Shown here in pieces: positions 1 to 13,684 of a DNA stretch of 64,000 nt. Under the pieces are notes generated by a model. That model made no database searches. It was not told the DNA's origin and saw only the letters and a program-made list of their open reading frames with translations. Numbering within the stretch: the stretch's first letter is position 1; each line of letters opens with the position of its first letter. The DNA is from Dendrobium chrysotoxum (Eukaryota; Streptophyta; Magnoliopsida; Asparagales; Orchidaceae), in contig CM034310.1 of assembly GCA_019925795.1 (NCBI GenBank), forward strand, positions 14,466,764 through 14,530,763, given 5' to 3'. The position numbers and the translations under genes are program-made.

Positions 1-2050
1 GAGTACACCCTTTGTGGTACCATTCTAGTTTTAAAATTTTGATTCGATCCTCAATGTGGAGCAAGTTTTCTCCCCACATGATCATCCACTAGTAATGGCG
101 TACAGCCTCTGTGGTACCATTCTAGTTTCAAAATCTTGATTCAATCCTCTATGTGAAGCAAGTTTCCTCCCACATGATCATCCATTAGTAATGTAGTACA
201 CCCTCTATGATACCATTCTAGTTTCAAAATCTTGATTTAATCCTTTTTGTGAAGAAAGTTTCCTCCTTACATGATCATCCACTAGTAATGGAGTACACCC
301 TTTGTGGTACCATTCTAGTCTCAAAATCTTGATTCGATCCTTTATGTGTAGCAAGATTTCTCCCCACATATTTATCCTCTAGTGATGGAGTATTCCCGTT
401 GCAGCTCCTTCCTATTTTTAAAATCTTGATTCGATCCTTTCTGAGGAGTAAGTATCCTGCCCACATGATCATCCACTAGTGATGAAGTATGCCCATTGTG
501 GCACCATCCTAGTTTCAAAATCAAAATTCAATCCTCTATATAGAGTAAGTTTCCTCTCCATAAGATCATTCACTAGTGATGGAAAACGCTCTTTATGGCA
601 CCATCCTAATTTCAAATTTCAAACCTGACCCTCTGTGTGAAGTAATGCTTCCTTCCCACAAGATCTTCAAGTTTTCTTTTCCATAAGGTTACATGTGAGT
701 CATCATAGGGTTAGATCCACTAGTGATGTAGCACGCCCTGTGTGGCACCATCCTAGTTTTAAATTCTAGGACATTTCATGTAGAACAAGTTTCCTCTCCA
801 TGAGATCATCCTTTAGTAATGCAGCATGCCCTCTATGGCACCCTCCTAAATTCAAAATCAAGTTCCAATCCTCTATGGGAAGCAATGCTTCCTTCCCATA
901 GGGTCCTCCACTTTTCTTTTCCTTAAGGATAGATGTGAATTATCATACTTTCTTTCTTTCCTTATGATTAGATCTACTAGTGGTAGAGTACGCCCCTTGT
1001 GGTACTGCCCCAGTATCAATTCAAACTTGATCCTCTGTAGTTAGGAGTTCTTTCTTCCCATACAATCATTTAATCTTATTCTCCTTAGGGTTTAGGTTCT
1101 TTCCTTCATTAGGATTTGACATACTAGTGGTAGAGTACGACCCTCATGGCACTATCCTAGTGTCATTTCAAATTCGATCCTCTGTAGTTAGGAGTTCTTC
1201 CTTCCAATATGATCATTCAATCCTCTTTTCCTTGAGGTTAGGTCCCTTCCTTCTTTAGGATTAAATCTACTAGTGGTGGAGAACGCCCCTTTGTGGCACC
1301 ATTCTAGTTTCAATTTCAAACAGCAAAATTAAACCTTCTTTCCCTTAAGGTTAGGCTCTTCCTTCCCTTAGGATTAAATTTTCTAGTGGTGGAGAACGCC
1401 CTTTGTGGCACCATCCTAGATTCATACTTCAAACTCAAGAATTCAATCATCTTTTCCTTAAGGATAGGTCTTTTCCTTCTTTAGGTTTACACATCCTAGT
1501 GGTGGAGAACGCCCTCTATGGCACAATCTTAGTGTAAATTTTAATTTCAAATTACAAAATTAATCTTCTTTTTCATAAGGTTAGGTTTTTTCCTTAAGAT
1601 TAGATCTACTAGTGGTAGAGTACGCCCTTAGTGGCACTACCTTAGTATATATTCAAAACTAAATCCTCTAGGTATAGGTCTTCCCTTCCCTTAGAATCAA
1701 AACCCATACTCTCCTCTATAGTTAGGAGTTCTTCCTTCCTATAGGATCATTTAAGCTAATTCTCCTTAAGGTTAGGTTCTTCCTTTTCTTACGATTAGAT
1801 CTACTAGTGGTAGAGTACACCCCTCTCGGCACTACCCTAGTATCAAAATTCAAACTCAATCCTCTGTAGTTAGAAATTCTTCCTTCCTATACGATCACCC
1901 AAGTTTTCTTTTCCTCTAAGGTTAGGTTTCTCCTTTCTTTAGGATTAGACCCACTAGTAGTAGAATACGCCCTCTATGGCACTACCCTAGTATCAATTTA
2001 AATCTGGATTCTTTAGGGATGAACTTTTTCTTCCCTTAGGACTAGACCCC
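1..2050. repeat. Degenerate tandem array, ~96-bp units lengthening to ~110-190 bp
   Basis: The phrase 'gtaccattctag' recurs at about 17, 114, 210 and 307, giving 96-97 bp spacing in the first ~500 bases. Each unit carries 'ctagtgatggagtac', 'gccctttgtggcacc', 'cctagtttcaaa' and a 'gatcctctgtg' segment. From about 580 on the same core recurs at longer, uneven spacing (about 719, 978, 1124, 1270, 1383, 1496, 1609, 1802, 1952) because extra 'ccttaaggttaggttcttcc' segments are interposed. No coding content is visible. The array may be satellite DNA or repeats inside an untranslated part of a large retroelement; the sequence does not decide between these. Confidence 0.8.
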
Positions 2051-2390
2051 CCGACTTGACCTTTCAATTAGGTCAATGCTAATATGTACAGTAGAACTTC
2101 ATTCTACTACGTATATTGGGGGTCCATTTGTTGACCTCATTTTTGTATGAGGTCATCAGGCCCATTTCAAACCCTAGGATCAATCTAGATCTTGGACTAA
2201 TCTAGCCATAATCCTATCCATCCATCTACAATTATCTAATTGTTTATGAGTGATATGACTAATTCAAATTTAGGCAATCAAATCCTAAATCCAGCTTAAA
2301 TTTAAATTTCCAAACCAAAATTCAAGGTTTGAAGCCCATGTCCTGAAAGCCTTTTCCAGTAATTTTTGAAACACTTTAAACACCACTCAA
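2051..2390. other. Non-repetitive spacer between two tandem arrays
   Basis: About 340 bases join the ~96-bp array to the 51-bp array. It holds 'ttgggggtccatttgttgacctc' style sequence and a short inverted pair (gacctcat / atgaggtc, about 2134-2153). I see no ORF of note and no clear transposon end. Confidence 0.5.
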
Positions 2391-5300
2391 ATGATGGGGT
2401 AAGAATTTGCCCATCATAAAAGATCCAAAATAGCAGATCATATAATGGTGTAAGAATATGCCCATCATAGAAGATAAAAATTAGGAGATTATATGATGGG
2501 GTAGGAATATTCCTATCATAGAGGAATGAAATTAGGAGATCATGTGATGGGGTACGAATATGTCAATCACAGAGGATCAAAATTGGGAGATAGTATGATG
2601 GGGTAGTAATATTCCCATCAAAGAGGATCGAGGCTAAGAGATCATATAATGGGGTAGGAATATGCACATTATAGAGGATCAAAATAGGGAGATCATGTGA
2701 TGGGGTAGAAATAAGCCCATCATAGAGCATCAAGATTGGGAGATAATATGATGGGGTAGGAATATGCCCATCATAGAGGATCGAAATTGGGAGATCTTAT
2801 GATGGGATAAGAATATGCCCATCATAGAGGATCGAAACTAGGAAATCATATGATGGGGTAGGAATATGCTCATCACAGAGGATTGAAACTTGGAGCTCGT
2901 ATGATGAGGTATGAATATACCCGTCAAAGAGGATCAAAATTAGGAGATCGCATGATAGAGTAGGAATATGCCCATCATAGAGGAACAAATTTGGGAGATC
3001 ATAGGATGGGGTAGGAATATTCCCATCACAAAGGATTGAAACTAAGAGATCATTTGATGGGGTAGGAATATGCCCATCATAGAGGATCAAAACTAGGAGA
3101 TCATATGATGGGGTAGGAATATGCCATCGCAGAGGATCAAAACTGGGAGATCAAATGATGGGGTAAGAATTTGCCATCATAAAAGGTCAAAACTAGCAAA
3201 TTATATGATAGGGTAAGAATATGATCATCACAGAGGATACAAATTGGGAGATCATACGATGGGGTAACAATATGCCTATCTCAGAGGATCGAAATTGAGA
3301 GATCATATGATAGGGTAGGAAATGCCCATCACAGAGGATCAAAATTGGGAGATCGTATGATCAGGTGGGAATATGCCCATCGAAGAGGATCAAGACTAGA
3401 AGATCATATGATGGGGTAGGATTATGCCCGTCAAAGAGGATCAGAACTGGAGATCATGTGATGAGGTAGAAATATGCCCATTACAGAGCATCAAGATTGG
3501 AAGACCATATGATGGGAAAGGAATAAGCCCATCACAGAGGATTGAAATTAGGCGATCATATGAGGGGGTAGGAATTTACACAACACAGATGATCAAAATT
3601 GGGAAATCATATGTTGGGGTAGGATTATGCCCATCACAGAGGAACAAAACTGGAAGATCGTATGATGGGGTAGGAATATGCTCATCATAGAGGATATAAA
3701 CTTGGAGATCATTTGATGGGGTATGAATATGCCCATCAAAGAGGATGGAAACTAGGAGATCATATGATGGGGTAGGAATTTGCCCATCACAAAGGATCAA
3801 AACTACGAGATCATATGATAGGGTAAGAATTTGCCCATCATAAAAGATCCAAACTGGGAGATCATATGATGAGGTAAGAATATGCATATTACAGAGGATA
3901 AAAATTGGGAGATTATATGATGGATTAGGAATATGCCCATCATAGAGGATCAAAATTGGAAGAATCATATGATGGGATAGGAATATGCTAATCATAGAGG
4001 ATCAAGACTAGGAGATAGTATAATGGGGTAGGATTATACCCATCACAGAGGATCAAAACTGGGAGATCATGTGATGGAGTAGAAATATACCCATCAAAGG
4101 GGATTGAAACTAGGAGATCGTATGATGGGGTAGGATTATGCCCATCCTAGAGGATCAAAATTGGAAGATTGTTTGATGGGTTGGAAATATGCCCAACATA
4201 AAGGATCCAAACTAGGAGATCATATGATAGGGTAGGAATATATGCATCATAGAGGATCAAAATTCAGAGATCGCATGATGGGGTAAGAAATACCCATCCC
4301 AGAGGAACAAAACTGGGAGATTATATGATAGGGTAGGAATATGCCCATCATAGAAGATCGAGATAAGAAGATGACATGATGGGGTGGAATATGCAAATCA
4401 CATAGGAACATTATGGGGAGATCGTATGATGGGGTTGAAATATGCCTATCACGGAGGATCAAAACTAGGATATCATATGATGGGGTACAAATATGCCTAT
4501 CATAGAGGATCAAAATTAGGAGATCGTATGATAGGGAAGGAATATGCCCATCATAGAGGATCAAAATTAGGAGATCGTATGATATGGTAGGAATATGCCC
4601 ATCAAAGTGGATCAAAACTAGGAGATCGTATGATGGGTTAGGAATAAGCCCATCACAAAGGATCCAAACTGACAGATCGTATATTGGGATAGAAATATGC
4701 CCATCACAGAGGATCAAAACTTGAAGTTTATTTGATGGTGTAGGAATATGCCTACCAAAGATCAACAAACATGGGAAACCATATAATGGGGTAGGAATAT
4801 GCCCATCACAGAGACTCAAAACTTAGAGATCATATGATGGGGTAGGAATATGCCCATCACAGACGATCAAAATTGGGAGGTCATATGATGGGGTAAGAAT
4901 ATGCCCATCAAAGAGTATTGAGACTAGGAGATTATATGATGGGGTAAGAATATGCCCATCATAGAGGATCAAACTGTGAGATCATGTGATGGGGTATAAA
5001 TATGCCCTTCATAGAGTATCAAGACTGGAAGATCATATGATGGGCTAGGAATATACCCATCATTAAGGATCAAAATTAGGAGATTATATGATGGGGTTGG
5101 AATATGCCCATCATAGTGGATCAAAACTTGGAGATCTTATGATGAGGTAGGAATATGCCCATCATAGAGGATAAAAATTAGGAGATCAAATGATAGGGTA
5201 GGAATATCCCCATCACAGAAGATTAAAACTGGGAGATCATGTGATGGGGTAGAAATATGCCTATCACAAAGCTTCAAGACTGGAAGATCATATGATGCGG

Positions 5301-8300
5301 TAGGAATATGCCCATATATAGGATCAAAATTGGGAGATCATATGATGGGTTAGAAATATACCCATCACCGAGGATCAAAATTGGGAGAACATATGATGGG
5401 GTAGGAATATGCCCACCGAACAGCATGAAATATAGGAGATCGTATGATGGGGTAGGAATATGCCCATTACATAGGATCAAAATTGGGAGATCGTATTTCA
5501 GAGTAAAATTTGCCCATCATGAAGGATCTAAACTAGAAGATCATATGATGGGGTAAAAATTTGCCTATCATAGAGGATTAAAATCGGGAGATCATATGAT
5601 GGGGTAGGAATTTGCCCATCTTAGAGGATCAAAATTAGGAGATCGTATGATGGGGTAATAATATGCCCATCAAAGAGGATCAAGACTAGGAGATTATATG
5701 ATGGGGTTGGAATATGCCCATCATAGAGGATCAAAATAGGGAGATCATTTGATGGGGTAGAAATATGCCTCTTATAGAGCATCATGACTAGAAGATCATA
5801 TGATGGGATTAAAATATGCTCATCACAGAGGATGAAAATTGGGAGAATGTATGATGGGGTAGGAATATGCCCATCACAGAGATTCAAAATTAAAAGATCG
5901 TATGGTGGGGTAGGAATATACCCATCATAAAGTATCAAAACTTTGATATTATATGATGCCGTGGGAATATGCTCATCATAGAGGATCGAAATTTGAAGAA
6001 CTTATCTTGGGGTTAGAATATGCCCATCACAGAGTATCGAAATTAAGAGATCATATAATGGTGTAGGAATATGCCCATCAAAGAGGATCAAAAATAAAAT
6101 ATCATATGGAGGCAAAGGAATATGCCCATCGCTGAGGATCAAAACTAGGAGATCCTTTGATAGGGTATGAATATGCCCATCATAGAGGATTGAAACTAGG
6201 AGATCATTTGATGAGGTAGAATTATGCCCATCATAGAGGATCAAAACTAGTAGATCATGTGATGGGGTAGGAATATGCCCTACACAGAGGATCAAAATTG
6301 GTAGATTATGTGATAGAGTAGGAATATATAGAACACAAAGGATCGAAACTGGGAGATCATTTAATATGGTTGGAATAGGCTCTTCATAGAGGATCAAAAT
6401 TGGGAGATCTTATGATGGTGTAGGAATATGGCCAACATAAAGGATCGAAACTAGGAGATCATATGATGGGGTAGGAATTTACACATCACAAAGGATCAAA
6501 ATTGGGAGATAGCATGATGGGGAAGGATTATGCCCATAAAAGAGAATAAAGACTAGGAGATCATTTGATGGGGTAGGAATAAGCCCATTATAGAGGATCA
6601 AAACTAGGAGATTGTTTGATGGAGTATGAATATGCTTATAAAAGAGGATCAAAACTGTGAGATCGTATGAGGGGTAAAAATTTGCCAATTAGAGAGCATC
6701 ATGATTGGAAGATCATATGATGGGGTGGGAATTTGCCCATCATAGAGGATCAAAACTAGGAGATCATATAATGGGGTAGGAATATTCCCATCATAGCGGA
6801 TCAAATTTGAGAGATTGCATGATGGGGTCGAAATATGCCCATCACAGAGGATCAAAACTATGAGATCATTTGATGGATTAGGAATATGCAAATCATAGAG
6901 GATTGAAACTAAGAGAACATATGATGGGGTAGAAATATGCCTGTCACATAGAATCAAAATTAGGCGATCGTATGATGGGGCAAGAATTTTCCCATCACAA
7001 AGGATCCAAACTGATAGATCATAATAATATGCCCATCACAGAGGATCAAAACTGGGAGATCTTATAATGGGGTAGGAATATGCCAATCATTGAGGATCAA
7101 AATTAGGAGATCGTATGATAGGATAAGAATATGCCGATTAAAGAGGATTGAGTCTAGGAGATCATATAATGGGATAGGAAAATGCCCATCATAGAGGGTC
7201 AAAACTAGGAGATCGTATGATGGGGTAGAAATATGCCCAACATAGAGCATCAAGACTAGAAAATCATATGATGGGGTAGGAATGCACCCATCACAGAGGA
7301 TCAAAATTAGGAGATCATATGATGGGCTAGGAATATGCCCATCACAAAGGATCAAAATTGGGAGAACGTATGGTGGGGTAGGAATATACCCTTTATAAAG
7401 GATCAAAACTGTGATATCATATGATGGGCTGGGAATATGCTCATCATAGAGGATGGAAACTTGGAGGTGTTATGATGGGGTAGGAATATGCCCATCACAG
7501 GGGATCAAAATTGGGAGATCGTATGCTAGTGTGGGGATGTGCCCATCATTGAGGATCAAAACTAAGAGATCCATTTATGGGGTGGGAATAAGCCGATCAT
7601 AGTGGATCGAGACTAGGAGATCATATGATGGGGTGGGAATATACTGATCATAGAGGATCAAAACTATGAGATCATATGATGGGATAAAAAAATGCATATC
7701 ATAGAGGATCAAAACAAGGAGATCATGTGATGGGGTAGCAATATGCCCATCATAGAAGATCAAAACTAGGAGATCGTATGATGGGGTAGGATTATACACA
7801 TCACAAAGGATCAAAACTAGAAGATTATATGATCGGGTGGGAATTTACTCATTATAGATGATCAAAATTGGGAGATCTGATGATGGGGTAGGAATATGTC
7901 TATCACAGAGGATCGAAACTCATAGATTATTTAATGGGGTAGGAATATGCCCATCATAAAGGATGAAAACAAGCAGATCGTATGATGGGGTTGGAATATG
8001 CCCATCACAGATGATCAAATTATGGAGGTCGTATGATGGGGTAAGAATTTTCCCATCATAAAAGTTCTAAACTGGCAAATAATATGATGGGGTAAGAATA
8101 TGCCCATCAGAAAGGATAAAAATTATGAGATTATATGATGTGGTAGAAATATGAATATTATAGAGGATCAAAATTGGGAGATCATATGATGGGGTAAGAA
8201 TAGGCCCATCATTGAGGATCGAAATTGAGACATCATACGATGGGATAAGAATATGCCCATCAAAGAGGATCGAGACTAGGAGATCATACGATGGGGAAAG

Positions 8301-10452
8301 AATATGCCCATCACAGAAGATCAAAACTAGGAAATTATGTACTGGGTAGAAATATGCCCATTATAGAGTATCAAGACATATGATGGGGTAGGAATATGCC
8401 CATACCTAAGAATCAAAATTAGGAGATCGTATGATGGGGTGAGAATATGACCATCAAAGAGGATCAAAACTGGGAGATCGCATGATGGGGTAGGAATAAA
8501 CCCCTCAAAGAGGATCGAGACTAGGAGATTGTATGATAGGGTAGGAATATGCCCAACACAGAGGATTAAAACTAAGAGATCATGTGATGGGGTAGAAATA
8601 TGACTATTATAGGGCATCAAGAATGGAAAATCATATGATGGGGTAGCAATATACCCATCATAGAGGATCAAAACTGGGATATCATATAATAGGGTAAAAA
8701 TATGTCCATCAAAAAGCATCAAGACAGGAAGATCATATGATGGGGTCGAAATATACCCATCATAGATGATCAAAATTTGGAGATCACTGATGGGGTAGGA
8801 ATATGCCCGTCACAGAGGAACAAAACTAGGAGATCATATGATGGGATAAGATTATGCTCATTACAAAGAATCAAAACTAGGAGATTATTTAAAGGGGTAG
8901 GATTATGCCCCTTATAGAGGATCAAAACTAGGAGATTGTGTGATGGAGTAGAAATATGCCCATCATTGAGTATTAAGATTGGAAGATCATATTATGGGGT
9001 TGGAATATGCCCATCATAGAGGATTGAAACTGGGAGATCATATGATGGGGTATGAATATGGCCATCATAGACGATCGAGACTAGAAGATCTTATGATGGG
9101 GTAGGAATATGCTCATTACAAATGATCCAAATTGGGAGATTGTGTGATGGGGTAGAAATATACCCATCATAGAGCTTCAAGACTGGAAGATCATATGATG
9201 GGGTAGGAAAATTTCCATCATAGAGGATCAAAATTATGAAATCGCATGATGGGGTATGAATATACCCATCACAAATTACAATACTGGCAGATCATATGAT
9301 AGGGTAGGACTATACTCATCATAGAGGATCAAAATAAGGAGATCGTATGATGGGGTAGGAATATGCCCATTATAAAGGATCAAAACTGGGAGATCATCTG
9401 ATGGGGTAAGAATTTTCCAATTACAAAGGATCCAAACTAGCAGATCATATGATGGGGTAAGAATATGGCTATCACAGAGGATGAAAACTGGGAGATTATA
9501 TGATGGGGTATGAATATACCCATCTAAGAGGATCGAAACTAGGAGATCATTTAATGGGGTAGGAATATGTCCATCACAGAGGATCAAAACTAAAAGATCA
9601 TATGATGGGGTAGGAATATGCCCACCATAGAAGGTCAAAATTAGGAGATCATTTGATGGGGTAGGAATATGCCGATCATAGAGGATCAAAACTGGGAGAT
9701 CGTATGGTGGGGTAGGAATATTCCTATCACAAAGGATCAAAACTAGGAGATCTTATAATGGGGTGGGAATATGCTCATCATAGAGGATCAAAACTTGGAG
9801 ATATTTTAGTGGGATAAGAATTTGCCCATCATAGAGGATGGAAATTGGGAGATCATATGATGGGGTAGGAATATGCCCATTAAAAAGGATCCAAACTAAA
9901 AGAACATATCAAGGGGTAAGAATATGCCCATCATTGAGGATCAATACTAGGATATCCTATAATGGGGTAGGAATAGCCCAACATTGAGGATCAAAACTAG
10001 GAGATCATATGATGGGGTAGGAATATACCCATCATAGTGGATCGAAACTAGGAGATCGTGTGATGGGGAAGGAATATGCCCATTACAAAGGATAAAAACT
10101 AAAAGATTATATGATGGGGTAGTAATATACCCATCAAAAATAATCAAAACTGGGATACCATATGATTGGGTGGCAATATGCCCATCATAGAGGATTAAAA
10201 CTGGGAGATCTTATGATTGGGTAGGAATATGCCCATCACAGAGGATCGAAACTTGGAGATTGTATGATGGGATAAAAATTTACCCCTTATAGAGGATCGA
10301 GACTAGGAGATCATATGATAGGCTAGGAATATGCCCATCATAGAGGATTAAAATTGGGAGATCATGTGATTGGGTAGAAATATGCATATCGTAGAGCTTC
10401 AATACTGGAATATCATATAGTGGGTTAGGAATCTGCCCATAACATGAATATT
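2391..10452. repeat. 51-bp satellite array, about 158 units
   Basis: Monomers of 51 bp run almost without interruption for about 8 kb; for example 'atgatgg' starts at 4834 and again at 4885. Each unit reads roughly 'gatcatatgatggggtagg', 'aatatgcccatcatagagg', 'atcaaaactagga'. Units differ by point changes, many of them C/T or G/A at CpG (gatcgtatga against gatcatatga), with a few 1-3 base indels. Within a unit ATGATGGG and CCCATCAT form an 8-bp inverted repeat around an 11-base loop. Because 51 is a multiple of 3, minus-strand frames stay open for up to 190 codons, reading variants of ILYDGHIPTPSYDLLVL; these are by-products of the period and not genes. Confidence 0.95.
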
Positions 10453-11963
10453 TGATAGGGATGTTAATCCCTTGTGAACTAGCCCAAGGCTAACCAAGAG
10501 GGGGGGGGGGGGGTGAATTAGTAGTTTTAAAAATTCTTAAGTAAAAATGATTTTGAAAACCTTTTTGGATGTTTTAAAATAATTACAATTTCATGATGAT
10601 GTGCAGATGTTTAATAAAATAAAATAATAACTACAATCGCACGATCATCAACAGAAAAGTAAAGTGCAGAAAATAATTAGAAAAAACACACCATATTTTA
10701 TAGTTGTTCAGTCAACTTGACTTATGTCTGATCCCCGTAGCCTCCCCTCTAGGTATTGCACTAAAACAAAGTGACTCGCCTACTGCTCCCACAGTAAGGC
10801 AGAGAAGCCTTTACAAAACTCCTTTTCCCCAACCCGATGGGGCAGAGAACCTAGACTCCTTTTTCTTCCTCCTAAAGCAGGTAGAAAACTTGATCTTGTT
10901 GAAGATGATCCTTCCTTCAGAGCACCAAGGAAACTAGGGATGAATATTGGAGATGATGACTTAAAACCTTGCTTGGAGTAACCTTTGGGAACACCTAACA
11001 AACTCCCCCTCACAAGATTCTCTCTCTCTCTCCCAATCTCTCCCTCTCTCTCTCAAGGACTCTCTTAGGCAAGGATTTTGACAAAAGATTTTCATAGTAT
11101 TAGAAAAAAACCTTAAATAGAAGGGCTCAAAAATTTCCCTAAATTTCAACTTGTCATCGAAGATCATCCAGGATGATCCTTTAATCATCCTGTACGATCT
11201 GTGTAAATAAGACCCATTTTGACCTAGATAATCTGGTTCTTCTAGACGATTAGAAGACAAGGTTATTCAGATCATTCGGGACAATTTTGTGATTGTCCTA
11301 GACGATTAGTATAAAATGGGAATATCATCCAAAAGATTTTTTGGGTTGTCCAGGAGAATCATGGTGGATGATTTTAAAAATGACTTGATCATCCAAAATG
11401 ATATTGATATAATCCCAGATGATTAGTTTAAAATCTGGAATATCATCCAGAGGATTGTTCGGTTCGTTCAGGTGAAATACCTTGGAAGATTTCAAAATGA
11501 CTTGATCATCTAGGATGATATAGGGAATATCATCCAGAGGATTTTTTTGGTCATCCAGGTGAAATGCACTGGACAGTCAGGATTTCTAATTGATCGTCTA
11601 GGATAATGTTATGATCATCCAGGATGATATGATCGAATCAATCAAACCTTGATTTCTTTCCTTAATCCCCTGACTAATTTAGGTATATTATAAAGAATCA
11701 TCTAGGATGACACACGTATCATCTAGGATGATCTGACCAAAAAGCTAAAAATAAAAACTCGCCTAACTTAACTGGCAGTTGAGAATTTTTGATTTGAGCA
11801 TATCATCCTGTAGGATGGGATAATCATCCAGGATAATCTGCTTAATCAGACCAACTTAACACAGATGCCCTAATTAGGGTTTCTATTTTCAATGAATCCT
11901 CCAGGATGATGTGAATATCATTTAGGATGATTTGAACAAAATTAGAATAGAAACTCTAACTCA
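10453..11963 (-). repeat. 3' LTR of the Sirevirus-like element
   Basis: The stretch begins TGATAGG and ends in CA (11962-11963), directly next to a G-rich polypurine tract on the element strand. It is alignable with 19731-21138: both start tgatagg(g/a)atgttaa, share 'ctaaccaagagggg' with 'gtgaatt', and share 'cctaattagggtttctatt' near the far end. It contains a run of about 14 G near 10500, a (CT)-rich block at 11023-11060, and more than ten copies of an imperfect palindrome of the form ATCATCC-W-GGATGAT. At ~1,511 bp it is long for copia but usual for Sireviruses. Short ORFs inside it are incidental. Confidence 0.8.
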
Positions 11964-11970
11964 CTAAAAA

Positions 11971-12404
11971 TCTCCCCCTACGTGTGTGTGTGTGTAAGGT
12001 TACTTAGCCTGGAGATCCATTACATTACACATGACTCAAGAAAGATGAAAAAATACATTAAACCTGAAAGACAGATAGACTGACTCGATTTTAAGCTCAC
12101 TTAAATTATAAATGATCTTATGAACCTGAAAGGTTAGGCACTCAAACAGAAATAGAAATATTTGCTATCATCAAAATCATAATTCTTAAATCTAGATTCA
12201 TAATAATCTCCCCCATTTTTATGATGGAAAAAATTTGTTAGTAATTCTAAATTCAGTAAATAGATAACAATGCCATGAAAACTAAGGAGTGCAATTTCCA
12301 TTAGCCAGGTGAATAATATAATAACACTGAACATTGATAAAGTATTGAAAATTGATAATTCAACGAGTATACTGACCTAGAATATAAACTACTCCCCCTT
12401 TTGA
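11971..12404 (-). promoter_or_regulatory. Multiple polypurine tracts upstream of the 3' LTR
   Basis: On the element (minus) strand three G-runs of the form GGGGGAG lie close together: the tract at 11971-11979 next to the LTR, one at 12207-12214, and one at 12392-12404 that reads TCAAAAGGGGGAG. Polypurine tracts prime plus-strand DNA synthesis during reverse transcription. Repeated tracts of this form are known from Sireviruses. Only the tract at 11971 sits at the LTR border. A (GT)n run follows at 11981. Confidence 0.6.
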
Positions 12405-12484
12405 CATCTTAAAAAGAGGAAAATAACACATACAAACATAAAAAAATAGTATAAAACCAGCACAAGAAAACATCAAAAGTTATC

Positions 12485-13611
12485 AAACTAGTAAAAAGGG
12501 GGATCCTGATTAGATGGAGGAGGAGGTGGTGGTGGCTGAAATAGACTGTGGAGGGTGGCAAACTGATCTCCAAACCAGGCCATGTCTTGGTCGTGCTGCT
12601 GCTGCTGGTGGGCTACATAGGCATTAAAAAGGTTCACATCTTCCGCATGCTGCTGCTCCTGTGCAACCACGTAGGAGTCAAAGCGTGCCTCCCACTGGTC
12701 AAACCTGTACACCAGGTGATCTAGCAGTGATTTTATATGGAGAGGAGCAGGTGCAGTAATTCAAGGAGCAGCTTCTTCCTCTTCTCCCTAAACATCTGTA
12801 CTAAGCTCCGGATGAAGTCATGTACTGTGAAGAATATGGAAGGATTTGTTGGAGTAGAAGGAAGGATTGATATCAGTAGAAACTGGATATTACAGGTTAT
12901 ACTTTATTTCAAGAGCATAGGCAATCAGATGTCCTAAGCCTAGATTTGGGCATCTCCTATAACCCAAATCCCTAATGCTAGTGAAGTGTTCGATATAGCA
13001 AAAGAGGATATTGATAGCATTGAAATCATGGTGGGCCATAATGTAGAAGGTAGTCATGGAGAGCAAGGAGGTAAAGTACATGCGGTCCCAAGCATTGGGA
13101 ATGATAAAGGAGCAAAGGACATGTTGGATTATCCGAGCATGCTTGACTAAAGAAGAGCAGTAATTATCGTGGTGTAGGGCATTAGTGTTCCTAAGAAAGT
13201 GATTGGCGACACTCCAGTTAAAGTCAGTGTCAAAGGATAAAAGATGGAGTTTAATGCCAGTAATGGATAGTTAAAGAATATCATGAAAGTCCTGGGTGGC
13301 TAATTATACAGGGCAGTGATTAACATAAGAGTGGAGTAAGAAGAATATATGCGAAGATTCACAAAGAAAATGAGGAGAAGCTCAGCACTAAATAGAAATG
13401 CAAGAGTCAGAATAAAAGTGAGGGAGGTGCGAACGAAAAGATCCAGTACTGGATATGTGAGAGTGCGTGGATTGATAATTTTGGATTGAGTGATCCCCAC
13501 ATCAAGATCACGCTGGAAGGTAGCCTGATCGGCTGCATTGGGAAAGTGGGGATCGATACTCTCTCAGGAGGAACTAGCCCCCTGTTGCCTAAATCGTTTG
13601 TCACCAGCCAT
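12485..13611 (-). pseudogene. Envelope-like / putative plant transposon-domain ORF, broken
   Basis: A likely start Met is at 13611 (MAGDKRFRQQ). The reading then moves through several frames, with an early stop after about 15 codons. Pieces at 13604-13300 include 'PVLDLFVRTSLTFILTL' and 'ELLLIFFVNLRI'. A piece at 13081-12890 includes 'LGYRRCPNLGLGHLIAYAL'. The C-terminal piece at 12712-12488 is Gln- and Pro-rich (QQQQHDQDMAW, PPPPPPP). This layout resembles the ORF that follows pol in Sireviruses and carries the 'putative plant transposon protein' domain; such ORFs are often labelled envelope-like, but their function is unknown. Family placement is by motif memory only. Confidence 0.55.
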
Positions 13612-13684
13612 GTGAAGAAGAGTGAGTAAGGATAAAAAGAAGGTGCGGTAGAAAATGGAAGAAACCAGCTGTTTAAATAGAAAA

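Noticed and set aside
2797..10147. Many minus-strand ORFs of 66-190 codons with a repeated ILYDGHIPTPSYDLLVL-like peptide
   Set aside because: They follow from a 51-base (17-codon) satellite period. Stops and indels break them at random, there is no common start, and nothing suggests selection on the protein.
2391..10452. CRISPR-like regular repeats
   Set aside because: Units are contiguous 51-bp monomers without unique spacers, in plant nuclear DNA.
10704..11260. ORFs in the first LTR (77-99 codons)
   Set aside because: They lie inside a non-coding LTR and have no domain; the second LTR does not keep the same frames.
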